From Paraburkholderia sacchari (GTDB lineage: Bacteria > Pseudomonadota > Gammaproteobacteria > Burkholderiales > Burkholderiaceae), in assembly GCF_000785435.2 (NCBI RefSeq), contig NZ_JTDB02000014.1:62001-126000 (forward strand): DNA of 64,000 bases. The letters run 5' to 3'. The notes under the pieces were generated by a model, which saw only the letters and a program-made list of their open reading frames with translations, was not told the DNA's origin and did no database searches. The position numbers were made by a program, and so were the translations under genes. Below are positions 53,592 to 62,388 of the stretch, piece by piece; positions within the stretch are counted from its first letter, which is position 1, and each line of letters opens with the position of its first letter.

Positions 53592-54497
53592 ATGAGAACG
53601 GAAGAACTGCCAATTACTGAAGATTTTGCCGGGCATGTCCGGCTTCATGCGCGCACGCCAATCTGTGGTGCCTATTCCATCGAAATGGGCGCCCTCGACT
53701 GGTCATGGGAATATCTTTCGTCGATCGTTGGTGACAAGGTTGTCCGGCCAATGGTAAACATGCCGAGGAGTGGAAAATTCCCTGGCAGCTACAGAAACCA
53801 CGAGACGAGTCTGACTTTTGGAGATTTTGTTGACCTGTCTAGAAGTAATCCCAGTACGCCTTGCTATCTTGCCTATTTGAGGCCGAAAGAACTCCACGCC
53901 GAATTGGGCGAAGATGTAGACTTCTCAGCGATTTCTGGTGCGGATGATCATACCGATACTCGCGTATGGCTGGGTTCGCAGGGGACGAATTCCGGGCTCC
54001 ACTCGGATCTCAAGGACAATGTCTTTGTTCAGATTCACGGCAAAAAACATCTGTGGCTCATCAACCCGAATCAAACCAGAAATGTTTATCCGGAGGATGA
54101 TAATATTGTAAATAGCGCCATTGATTTTCCGAATCCGGACCTGTCGACGTACAAGAAATTGCGAAGCGTGACGGTTCTGTCGCGTGTTCTCGTCCCCGGA
54201 GATTTTGTTTATATTCCCAAGGGCTGGTGGCACTGTCTCGTGTCGCTCGAAGATTCAATATCTTTGAATCACTGGTACGGCAGCCCGGTGGCCGACGAGG
54301 AATACATCCGTTTGATCTGGAAGCAAGGGCTAGGTTACGCCTCACGTACATTTCTCGATCTCCTGAGATATGGATTTTTCAGACAAACGCAAAAAAATAA
54401 TTTCTTTTTTACTCCGCCTCCGAATGGATTGCGCTTATACAATTATCTATTTCGAGGTGGTTTTTCGCTGGCCAATGATCCTGTACGGGAACAATAA
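53592..54497 (+). CDS. JmjC/cupin_8-type Fe(II)/2-oxoglutarate dioxygenase
   Basis: A 301-residue protein with a JmjC-like double-stranded beta helix. The iron triad is H137-x-D139 (SGLHSDLKDN) and H214 (PKGWWHCL), and the HGKKHLWLINP strand is typical of factor-inhibiting-HIF-like hydroxylases. In small-molecule clusters such enzymes hydroxylate amino acid side chains. All ligands are present. ATG 53592 directly follows the SDR stop; the preceding GTG is a less likely start. It forms one transcription unit with its neighbours. Confidence 0.85.
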   Translation: MRTEELPITEDFAGHVRLHARTPICGAYSIEMGALDWSWEYLSSIVGDKVVRPMVNMPRSGKFPGSYRNHETSLTFGDFVDLSRSNPSTPCYLAYLRPKELHAELGEDVDFSAISGADDHTDTRVWLGSQGTNSGLHSDLKDNVFVQIHGKKHLWLINPNQTRNVYPEDDNIVNSAIDFPNPDLSTYKKLRSVTVLSRVLVPGDFVYIPKGWWHCLVSLEDSISLNHWYGSPVADEEYIRLIWKQGLGYASRTFLDLLRYGFFRQTQKNNFFFTPPPNGLRLYNYLFRGGFSLANDPVREQ

Positions 54498-54503
54498 TTA
54501 TGA

Positions 54504-55589
54504 ATGCAAATGGAAACGGATATAAAAAACCATATGATCAACTCTTTCAACGAATGGGATCCGTTGGAAGAGGTAATTGTTGGAGACATGTTTGATGCAA
54601 CTGTTCCCGAATTGGACATCGCGGTTCGCGCAACGATGCCGGAGGATCAGATCAGTTTTTTCGCTGCCAACGCTGGAAAGGAATTTCCATCCGGATATGT
54701 TTCCAAGGCATCCGAAGAACTTGATATCTTTTCCGAAACACTGTCGAAACTCGACATCGTCGTTCGCAGGCCTTCGAAAATACGCAAATCAACCCCTTAC
54801 AGCACACCCCACTGGCAAACACCGGGTGGACTCTATAGCGCCATGCCGCGCGACTCGTTGCTGGTGATCGGCGACCTTATCATTGAAGCACCCATGGCGT
54901 GGCGGTCCCGCTATTTTGAAACGGATGCTTTCAGGCCGCTGCTGAAGGAGTACTTTCAGAAAGGCGGGAAGTGGATTGCCGCTCCCAAGCCGCAGTTGCT
55001 GGATGAGACGTTTAATCCGCATTACGATCCGGAAACACCATATTTAACGGATCGGTACGCTGTAACGGAATTTGAGCCGACATTTGATGCAGCAGATTTT
55101 ATTCGCTGCGGTCGCGACATCTTCGTACAGAAGAGCCATGTGACGAACGATTTCGGAATTGAATGGGTGAGAAGCCATATCGGCAGAGCGTACACGATTC
55201 ACAAGATCGACCACAGGGACGCAGGACCAATGCACATCGACGCAACCCTTATGCCGTTGTGCCCTGGAAAGCTTTTGATTCACCCGACGCGACTGAACAC
55301 CATTCCGGCACAGTTCAAAAATTGGGAAGTTCGGAAGGCCCCTTTGCCAACCGAGCGCCCCGGACACAATCTCTATATGTCCACCTCGTGGCTTAGCATG
55401 AATGTGCTGATGCTTTCGCCAGACACCGTGGTGGTTGAGGCGGGAGAAAGAAACATGATAGCGTTCATGGAAAGCTGGGGATTCAACGTTCTTCCTGTCA
55501 ACTTCAGAAACGTCATCCGTTTTGGTGGTGCTTTTCACTGTGTTACGGCCGATGTTCGTCGGAGAGGCGAACTGCAGTCCTACTTTTGA
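54504..55589 (+). CDS. Arginine amidinotransferase (AGAT/AmtA-like)
   Basis: A 361-residue amidinotransferase with the full catalytic triad of arginine:glycine amidinotransferase: D195 (EPTFDAADFIRCG), H244 (GPMHIDAT) and C346 (GGAFHCVT). Spacings of 49 and 102 residues match human AGAT closely. It moves the amidino group of L-arginine to an amine, giving a guanidino product and ornithine. Natural-product relatives include AmtA (phaseolotoxin, homoarginine), CyrA and SxtG. The acceptor here is unknown. Start choices at 54504, 54510 or 54534 cannot be decided by eye. It is the strongest clue to the product of the island. Confidence 0.9.
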   Translation: MQMETDIKNHMINSFNEWDPLEEVIVGDMFDATVPELDIAVRATMPEDQISFFAANAGKEFPSGYVSKASEELDIFSETLSKLDIVVRRPSKIRKSTPYSTPHWQTPGGLYSAMPRDSLLVIGDLIIEAPMAWRSRYFETDAFRPLLKEYFQKGGKWIAAPKPQLLDETFNPHYDPETPYLTDRYAVTEFEPTFDAADFIRCGRDIFVQKSHVTNDFGIEWVRSHIGRAYTIHKIDHRDAGPMHIDATLMPLCPGKLLIHPTRLNTIPAQFKNWEVRKAPLPTERPGHNLYMSTSWLSMNVLMLSPDTVVVEAGERNMIAFMESWGFNVLPVNFRNVIRFGGAFHCVTADVRRRGELQSYF

Positions 55590-55709
55590 TTCATCATTTC
55601 AGACATGAAGCTCGACTTATGAAGAAAGACTGGGCCGAAATCACCACGAGCCCGGTCGCGATTTTCCATGAATTTATTCATCTATGATTGATTTTTATAG
55701 TCATCTTTG

Positions 55710-56936
55710 ATGGGCAATCAACCTAATTCGAACGTAATCATGCTTCTCGGTGGGGTTACGGGAATCTACTCCGTTGGATCCACCCTACTCTCCGTTGCCA
55801 TAGCAAGTTCAACCTTTATCTCTACTGGCTCGGTGACACGTTCTGCATTGGTCTTCATCGTTCAATATCTACCAGTCGCACTTTTTATCAAGCCGATATG
55901 GCAAATCTCGGAGAACCACTCGCCACAGCTGCTGATCAACAGACTCTGCATCGCGGCTGCAGTAATCTCCGTCCTGTCCGGCATTGCGTACGGGTCCTTG
56001 CCTTCCTTCGTCCTTTACGGGCTTTTGTCGCTTCGCGGACTGGTTGAATGTTCCCTCAAACAAAGTCGCTCGGTCATGGTGAAACTCGCGTCGACTGAAG
56101 CAACAGTGGGGTCTGATAGTGCGACTATCCAATTTTTTGAATTTTCCGGCCAGGCTTGTGGTGCCATTCTGGCGACCATGCTTTTAGGCAAGCTCTCGCT
56201 GATGGTAATTTGCTGCATCGATGCCTCTCTATTCATCTTCAGCAAATTCCTGTCCTCCAGATTGCCTGACTATGACGTATCAAAGCCAGAATCTGGTAAC
56301 GTCAAATCTATCTTGAAGATTGGCAAGGTGGTATGTCAATCACCGCGCCTCAACTTCTTTTTTTGTGTACTTGTCTGCATTGTCATTGTCCTACAGTCCG
56401 TCAATCAGACGCTAAGGACATGGTTGCCACTGAATTGGCTTGATTTCGAAGCGAGTGGATCCGGGATTACGGAGGTAATCGGGCTGTTTGGAATTGTTGC
56501 AGGCATTGCTGTAGCCAGATATTTTGCCATCAAAACTGGATTCAGGCCTTCTTTCCTGGTGGCGGTTGTTTTTATTTCTGCCGCCCTATTTAATGCAATT
56601 TTCATTTTCAGGAGTTCAGCTGCATCACTGCCCATCTATTTTCTTTATATGACATCATTCGAGATCTGCGTATCTTACGCTCTAGGTGCGATGATTTCCA
56701 ATACGAGTCAGGAATTCATAAAAGGCGTAATGGCACTCTTTTATGGTGTTTCATATGGCGGCTTGTGCTTCACGGGTGTGATTTTTTCAGTTTTCACAGA
56801 TACGTACGGTCTTAACCGCATATCTTGCTTGATCGCGGTGATTGTCTCGGTGCTGGCAATCCTATTTTATTCACGCTTGCACTTCGAGTGCATCTTTGAT
56901 CTCTACAGGAAATTTCATGCGCGGTATTATCGTTGA
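55710..56936 (+). CDS. MFS transporter of the island, likely product exporter
   Basis: A 408-residue membrane protein with about 11-12 hydrophobic segments and MFS-like organisation (SLRGLVECSLKQSRS in the central region). It is not close to the other MFS genes in the window. As the only transporter in the cluster it probably exports the product or gives self-resistance. ATG 55710 is preferred to TTG 55707. The upstream 120-base gap may hold a secondary promoter. It overlaps the next gene by 20 bases. Confidence 0.8.
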   Translation: MGNQPNSNVIMLLGGVTGIYSVGSTLLSVAIASSTFISTGSVTRSALVFIVQYLPVALFIKPIWQISENHSPQLLINRLCIAAAVISVLSGIAYGSLPSFVLYGLLSLRGLVECSLKQSRSVMVKLASTEATVGSDSATIQFFEFSGQACGAILATMLLGKLSLMVICCIDASLFIFSKFLSSRLPDYDVSKPESGNVKSILKIGKVVCQSPRLNFFFCVLVCIVIVLQSVNQTLRTWLPLNWLDFEASGSGITEVIGLFGIVAGIAVARYFAIKTGFRPSFLVAVVFISAALFNAIFIFRSSAASLPIYFLYMTSFEICVSYALGAMISNTSQEFIKGVMALFYGVSYGGLCFTGVIFSVFTDTYGLNRISCLIAVIVSVLAILFYSRLHFECIFDLYRKFHARYYR

Positions 56937-58155
56937 CGGTTACAGCTCGGGAAGATTTCTTGCTCGCCAGCTAATCGATTCAGGGGTCACACTCATCCAT
57001 ATTCAATCAAACCGGGAAGTTCCGGACGCTTATCGTGGAGGGTTTGATCCGGGAATTTATAAGCAAAATATTGTTCTCGAAGAGTTGTCCAATTTTGATC
57101 GGCTGGATTTTGGGGCGATCGATTTCGTCGTCGCAGGCAGTGAACCAGGAGTTTTTCTCGCCGACCGGCTCGCCTCCCATTTCAAGGTCGCCGGAAACGC
57201 ATGCAGCAGCTCAAAACTTCGTCGCAATAAGGCCGAGATGGGAAAGGCGCTGCGCAGAGCCGGGATTCCATCAGCCGAAGAAGTTGTCGTCTTGATACAC
57301 GGTACGTACCCGAAAGTTCCCTCGGACTGGTACCCCGTTGTTGTCAAGCCTGCTGAAAGTGCCGGGGGAGATGATGTGAGGATCTGTAACGACTATGGTG
57401 AGGTTGTGGACGCCCTTGAACACATATTCAGCAAGACTAATATGTTTAACCTCCCGAATGTGGAGGCTGTTGTTCAGAAAAAGCTTTATGGTCGTCAATT
57501 CATGGTTAATTCGATGACGCAAAACGGCCGCCACAAAATTATCGAAATATGGGAGGAGCGGCGAATCCATACCGCCGACGGCTACAGCATTTACGACAGA
57601 GAAGTACTGATTCCGTCAAACTTTCCCGAGTCAAGAGCCATCCAGGACTATGTCATGCGTGTGCTGACCGCACTGGATCTTACGTACGGCCCGGCGCACA
57701 CGGAGCTGTTCTTGACCGAGAAGGGGCCGATTCTCCTTGAGACTGCGGCGCGCATTCAGGGCGGGATTGATGGCAAGGCAAGTGAGTTCGCGCTCGGACA
57801 AAGTCAGATTTCGTGCACCAGGAATCTCCTGACGGATCCGGACTGGTTTGATAGTCAACTCAAAAACGAATATGCACCACGGGCTAATTTAATGCTCGTC
57901 AATCTGATTTCTTATAACGCCGGCGTTGTCAAGTTCTCACACGTTAAGGACACGATTGCGAAGTTGCCTTCGTTTCATTCGTCCTTCGGAATACTTTTGC
58001 CTGGCGCACCCATCGCGAAAACCGTCAACCTGCTGAGCAAACCAGGGCATGTCTATCTGGTCAACGCAGACATCGCGCAACTGGAGTGCGACTATGACGC
58101 GATACGTCGCCTCGAAAAAAATGGACTCATCTACGAGCTGGAGAATGAATTTTGA
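56917..58155 (+). CDS. ATP-grasp carboxylate-amine ligase
   Basis: A 412-residue ATP-grasp protein. The N-terminal preATP-grasp domain is residues ~1-100, the ATP-binding lid includes YPVVVKPAESAGGDDV, and metal-binding acidic residues lie near AHTELFLTEKGPILLETAARIQGG. It resembles the peptide ligases of small natural products (BacD, RizA and related proteins), joining an acyl phosphate to an amine. It would form an amide between a guanidino or hydroxylated amino acid and a second unit. ATG 56917 lies within the end of the MFS gene behind ACAGGA. Confidence 0.88.
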   Translation: MRGIIVDGYSSGRFLARQLIDSGVTLIHIQSNREVPDAYRGGFDPGIYKQNIVLEELSNFDRLDFGAIDFVVAGSEPGVFLADRLASHFKVAGNACSSSKLRRNKAEMGKALRRAGIPSAEEVVVLIHGTYPKVPSDWYPVVVKPAESAGGDDVRICNDYGEVVDALEHIFSKTNMFNLPNVEAVVQKKLYGRQFMVNSMTQNGRHKIIEIWEERRIHTADGYSIYDREVLIPSNFPESRAIQDYVMRVLTALDLTYGPAHTELFLTEKGPILLETAARIQGGIDGKASEFALGQSQISCTRNLLTDPDWFDSQLKNEYAPRANLMLVNLISYNAGVVKFSHVKDTIAKLPSFHSSFGILLPGAPIAKTVNLLSKPGHVYLVNADIAQLECDYDAIRRLEKNGLIYELENEF

Positions 58156-58233
58156 AGATCACTATAGTCAATTCCACAAGGACAGCTTACCATTTCTGGC
58201 GACAATGGAACTGAAATAGTCAACCTTCATAGC

Positions 58234-58638
58234 TTGCTGGAGAAAAAGAGAGTTGTGCTCTTTGCGGTGCCTGGGGCGTTCACGAAGAATTGTTCAAAAA
58301 TCCATTTTCCAGGATTTGTCAACAACGAAGCTTCTTTTTATGCGCGCGGTATCGATTTGATTGCATGCCTCGCAGTCAACGACACCAATGTAATGGCAGC
58401 GTGGAAAGCTACCTTTGCAGAGAACAGGATTCTGATGCTATCTGACGCAGACACATCGTATTCCAGAAAAATTGAACTTGAGGTAGACGAAGGCATCGAG
58501 GGGGGCATCCGCTGCAGCAGATTTGCCGTCGTCATCAATGATCTCATCGTTGAGAACTTCTGGGTCGACCCTTCGGGGGTGAATCTTTCACGCGCTGAAG
58601 CGGTCCTGGAGCACATTCATCAGGAAAGGAGTGAATGA
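58234..58638 (+). CDS. Prx5/AhpC-TSA-like peroxiredoxin with disrupted 5' end
   Basis: The frame encodes a redoxin of Prx5 type: VVLFAVPGAFTKNCSKIHFPGFV carries the peroxidatic cysteine in the expected T-x-x-C setting. The conserved N-terminal strand continues upstream in the same frame (SIPQGQLTISGDNGTEIV) but meets a TAG at 58165. A TTG start at 58152, overlapping the ATP-grasp stop, reads KITIV in another frame. This fits loss of about five bases between the start and the SIPQGQ segment. The gene is therefore either broken or initiates internally. It overlaps the next start by four bases. Confidence 0.7.
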   Translation: MLEKKRVVLFAVPGAFTKNCSKIHFPGFVNNEASFYARGIDLIACLAVNDTNVMAAWKATFAENRILMLSDADTSYSRKIELEVDEGIEGGIRCSRFAVVINDLIVENFWVDPSGVNLSRAEAVLEHIHQERSE

Positions 58639-58961
58639 TGGCTCCCTTTATAGCACGACATTGGCACGGCCATTGTCCCGTTGAGAATTCTGAAAAATTC
58701 TGGGCATTTCTCAAGAATGAAGTTGCCAATATTCCAGGAAAACTCGCTGCCTATATTCACCATACTGAGACGGGGGATTTGGCGCATTTCTATGTGTGTA
58801 CGTTCTGGGAAGATTTCGATTCGTTGAAGGAATTTTCCGGGGACAATGTGTTCGCTCCAGTAAGCGATCCATTCGATATCGAATGTGGAGTTGTTTCTGA
58901 TTCGATTGTTTCGCATTTCAAAACAACTGTCATAAAGAATCCTTATCAATTATCTTTGTGA
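58635..58961 (+). CDS. Small ABM/EthD-like dimeric alpha-beta barrel protein
   Basis: A 108-residue protein resembling antibiotic-biosynthesis-monooxygenase or EthD-type ferredoxin-like barrels. It has the start MAPFIARHWHGHCP, a central KLAAYIHHTETGD and FYVCTFWEDFDSLKEFSGD. Such proteins act as cofactor-free oxygenases, cyclases or isomerases in biosynthetic clusters. The ATGATG start overlaps the previous stop. It is the last gene of the AT-rich cluster before the ilvI remnant. Family assignment is by pattern and moderate. Confidence 0.65.
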   Translation: MMAPFIARHWHGHCPVENSEKFWAFLKNEVANIPGKLAAYIHHTETGDLAHFYVCTFWEDFDSLKEFSGDNVFAPVSDPFDIECGVVSDSIVSHFKTTVIKNPYQLSL

Positions 58962-59080
58962 TTTCTTTGTCGCAACGCGATACATTACAATTTATTCCAA
59001 GCATTTCCGTCCACATTGAACAGTACTGTATTCTGGAATCGTTCGATTGTGAATCAGCTATTGAACAATCGGATATTTGC

Positions 59081-60786
59081 ATGTTTGACGAAATATCGCA
59101 TGATGGCAAAGTTGACCCGACATCTTCACCACCCCAGTTGAGTGGCGCGGCGGTAGTAGTTGGCGCACTCGCCGACGAGCAGGTCGAATTCATTTGGGGC
59201 TACCCCGGCGGCTCGGTACTTTACATTTACGACGAGCTGTACAAGCAGGACAAAATCGAGTTTCGACCGGCAAGGTCGGCGTGTGTCTCGTGACCTCGGG
59301 ACCTGGCGTCACCAATGCGGTGACGGGCATCGCGACGGCCTATATGGATTCGATCCCGATGGTGATCATCAGCGGCCAGGTGCCTACCGCCGCGATTGGT
59401 CAGGACGCCTTCCAGGAGTGCGACACGGTCGGCATCACGCGTCCTTGCGTGAAGCACAACTTCCTCGTGAAGGACGTGCGCGATCTCGCCGCCACCGTCA
59501 AAAAAGCTTTCTACATTGCGCGCACCGGCCGTCCCGGCCCCGTGCTGATCGACATTCCGAAAGACGTGTCGCGCACGCCGTGCGCGTATGAGCAGGTCAA
59601 GAACATTGCGCTGCGCTCGTACAACCCGGTCACCAAGGGCCACTCGGGACAGATCCGCAAGGCGGTCTCGCTGCTCCTCTCGGCCAAGCGTCCGTACATC
59701 TATACCGGCGGCGGCATCATCCTCGCGGATGCGTCGCGCGAACTGAACCAGTTCGCGGACCTCCTCGGCTACCCGGTCACGAACACGCTGATGGGCCTGG
59801 GCGGCTACCGCGCGAGCGACCGCAAGTTCCTCGGCATGCTCGGCATGCACGGCACTTACGAAGCCAACATGGCGATGCAGCACTGCGATGTGCTGATCGC
59901 GATCGGCGCGCGCTTTGACGACCGCGTGATCGGCGACCCGCATCACTTCGCTTCCAGTCCGCGCAAAATCATTCATATCGACATCGACCCGTCGTCGATC
60001 TCGAAGCGCGTGAAGGTCGATATCCCTATCGTTGGCGACGTGAAGGAAGTGCTCAAGGAACTCATCGAGCAGCTTCAGCACGCCGAGCACGGTCCGGATA
60101 CGGTCGCGCTCGCCGACTGGTGGAAGGACATCGAAGGCTGGCGCGAGAAGAACTGCCTGAAGTTCGACCGCGGCAGCGAGATCATCAAACCGCAGTACGT
60201 GGTGGAAAAGGCGTGGGAGCTCACGGGCGGCAACGCGTTCGTGTGCTCGGACGTGGGCCAGCACCAGATGTGGGCCGCGCAGTTCTATCGCTTCAACGAG
60301 CCGCGCCGCTGGATCAACTCGGGCGGCCTCGGCACCATGGGCTTCGGCCTGCCGGCGGCGATGGGCGTGAAGATGGCGCATCCCGACTCCGACGTGCTGT
60401 GCATCACGGGCGAAGGCTCGATCCAGATGTGCATTCAGGAGCTGTCGACCTGCAAGCAGTACGACACGCCCGTCAAGATCATTTCGCTGAACAACCGCTA
60501 CCTCGGCATGGTCCGCCAGTGGCAGCAGATCGAATACAGCAAGCGCTATTCGCATTCGTACATGGATGCGCTGCCTGACTTCGTGAAGCTCGCCGAAGCG
60601 TATGGCCACGTCGGCATGCGGATCGAAAAGACGGCTGATGTGGAGCCGGCGCTCAAGGAAGCGCTGCGCCTGAAGGACCGCACGGTGTTCCTCGATTTCC
60701 AGACCGACCCTTCCGAGAATGTCTGGCCGATGGTACAGGCCGGCAAGGGCATCACCGAGATGCTGCTCGGCTCGGAAGACCTGTAA
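59081..60786 (+). pseudogene. ilvI: Acetolactate synthase large subunit, disrupted by an internal frameshifting deletion
   Basis: The first part (from ATG 59081; QLSGAAVVVGALADEQVEF, GYPGGSVLYIYDELYKQDK) is in one frame and ends near 59268. The remainder (TGKVGVCLVTSGPGVTNAV to GSEDL) is in another frame. Between them about 19-20 codons of the conserved segment that includes RHEQAAVHAADAYAR are missing, with net loss of frame. That segment carries the glutamate that activates thiamine diphosphate, so this copy should be inactive. The rest, including GEGSIQM and LNNRYLGMVRQWQQ, is intact and GC-rich. The leader up to ~59130 is AT-rich, suggesting recombination at the island edge. Confidence 0.85.
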
Positions 60787-60901
60787 CGGTATTTGCACGG
60801 CGCCGTTGCAATCCCGCGCGGCGCGCGCCCACACAAGGGGCGCGGGGGTTCGCGGGAACGCAACGGCGACACGCTCAACTGGATAAATCGCGGATCACAT
60901 C

Positions 60902-61417
60902 ATGAGACACATCATTTCCGTTTTGCTGGAAAACGAGCCGGGCGCGCTCTCGCGCGTGGTCGGCCTCTTCTCGGCACGCGGCTACAACATTGAAACCTTG
61001 ACGGTGGCGCCGACCGAAGACCGTTCGCTGTCGCGCATGACCATCGTTTCCATTGGCTCGGACGACGTGATCGAACAGATCACGAAGCATCTGAACCGCC
61101 TGATCGAGGTGGTGAAAGTGGTTGACCTGACCGAGGGCGCCCACATCGAACGCGAGCTGATGCTGATCAAGGTAAGGGCGGTCGGCAAGGAACGCGAAGA
61201 GATGAAGCGGATGGCGGACATTTTCCGCGGCCGCATCATCGACGTCACCGAAAAGACTTACACGATCGAACTGACGGGTGCGAGCGACAAGCTCGACGCG
61301 TTCATCGAAGCGATCGACGCCGCTGCGATTCTGGAAACGGTTCGCACCGGTAGTTCAGGAATCGGGCGCGAAATGGATTCGTGTCCGATCGATAAAAGAG
61401 TCACCACAGCACCTTAA
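60902..61417 (+). CDS. ilvH: Acetolactate synthase small (regulatory) subunit with altered C terminus
   Basis: A 171-residue protein. The N-terminal ACT domain (residues 1-75, ISVLLENEPGALSRVVGLF) binds valine for feedback inhibition, and the C-terminal regulatory domain follows. The normal betaproteobacterial end after SGIGR (usually GERILKV) is replaced by about 15 unrelated residues. The stop codon is formed by TTAA at the IS boundary. ilvC, which normally follows, is absent. This looks like a truncated duplicate of the chromosomal ilvIH and not the housekeeping copy. Confidence 0.85.
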   Translation: MRHIISVLLENEPGALSRVVGLFSARGYNIETLTVAPTEDRSLSRMTIVSIGSDDVIEQITKHLNRLIEVVKVVDLTEGAHIERELMLIKVRAVGKEREEMKRMADIFRGRIIDVTEKTYTIELTGASDKLDAFIEAIDAAAILETVRTGSSGIGREMDSCPIDKRVTTAP

Positions 61418-62282
61418 GAGTGGCTAACACAACCTGGACATGAAGCCATGAAAGCCATTTTCTGGCGGCATGTCCAGACGCAAAATCAGTAACGAGTTAT
61501 GGGCGGCGTTGGAGCCGCTGATTCCGGTGTTCACCCCATCGTCCAAAGGCGGCCGACGCCGAACGGTAGATGACCGCGCAGCCTTGAATGGCATCCTGTA
61601 CGTCCTGCAGACAGGCATTCCGTGGGAATACCTGCCCAAGGAACTGGGTTTCGGCAGCGGCATGACGTGCTGGCGACGGCTACGAGCCTGGCAGGCCGCA
61701 GGTGTTTAGGAGCGACTGCATCTGGCGATGCTTCGCCGCTTGCGTGAGCATGACCAGATTGATTGGGAACGGGCGAGTCTTGATGGTGCCAGTGCTTCGA
61801 GCCCCCGGGGGGCCAGGAAACCGGCCCCAACCCGACAGACTGGGGCAAGCTCCGGTCGAAAAGGCACATCGTTGTAGATGCGCGAGGCATTCCGCGGGCC
61901 ATCACGGTCACAGATGCCAACCGGCACGATTCGATGGCATTTGAGTCCACGCTCGATGCCATTCCCGCAGTGTCGGGCCTGAATTGTCAGCCGCGCAAAC
62001 GCCCGGGCAAATTGCATGCAGACAAGGGCTATGACTTCGCTCGCTGTCGGCGTTACCTGAAGCAGCGCGGCATCACGGCCCGTATCGCCCGCCGCGGGTT
62101 GGAAAGCAAGGAGCGGCTCGGACGACATCGCTAGGTGGTCGAGCGCACGCATGCATGGTTCGCCGGCTTCGGCAAATTGCGCATTCGGTTCGAGCGCCGT
62201 CTCGACATTCATCTTGCGTTGCTTTCTCTCGCTGCTACCGTTATCTGTTCGCGCTTCGTTGATGACTTGTGTTAGCGGCTCT
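61417..62282 (+). mobile_element. Right IS5-family (IS427-type) element, full length but defective
   Basis: About 866 bp with terminal repeats AGAGTGGCTAACACA at 61417-61431 and its near complement TGTGTTAGCGGCTCT at 62268-62282 (two mismatches). It lies in the same orientation as the truncated left copy at 50557. Flanks are TTAA on the left and CTAG on the right, both fitting the YTAR target of IS5 elements but not identical. The duplication is therefore not that of a single clean insertion. Confidence 0.9.
61470..62275 (+). pseudogene. IS5-family transposase, two-frame, with two nonsense mutations
   Basis: The first frame (MSRRKISNELWAALEPLIPV) encodes the N-terminal part and stops at a TAG (61707) where relatives have TGG in GVWERLH. 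The second frame carries the DDE domain (HIVVDARGIPRAITVTDANR, LHADKGYD, RIARRG) and has another TAG in place of TGG before VVERTHAW. IS427-type elements normally join two frames by a programmed shift. The two TAG codons are additional damage, so this copy is probably immobile. Confidence 0.85.
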
Positions 62283-62375
62283 AGAGGGCACCGTGACATT
62301 GCCGCGCGCATCGACCGCGATCAGGCCGCCCCGCCCGTCGATGCGAGGCAGCCGCTCCATCACGAATGGGAAATC
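62283..62375 (-). pseudogene. Isoaspartyl peptidase/asparaginase fragment (right half)
   Basis: The minus strand encodes VMERLPRIDGRGG followed by LIAVDARGNVTVP up to the IS edge. In IaaA-type proteins this directly precedes the FNTEGMYRG tail that is found at the left edge of the island (50487-50556). The fragment abuts the stop of the tartrate-type dehydrogenase gene and has no upstream continuation, so the gene was already a 3' remnant or lost its 5' part. Confidence 0.8.
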
Positions 62376-62388
62376 AACCCACCGTGGC

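Noticed and set aside
59194..60786. Reading ilvI as an intact 530-residue gene from the start at 59194
   Set aside because: The first ~25 residues are a frame artefact; the true N-terminal domain is encoded in another frame upstream and an essential segment is missing.
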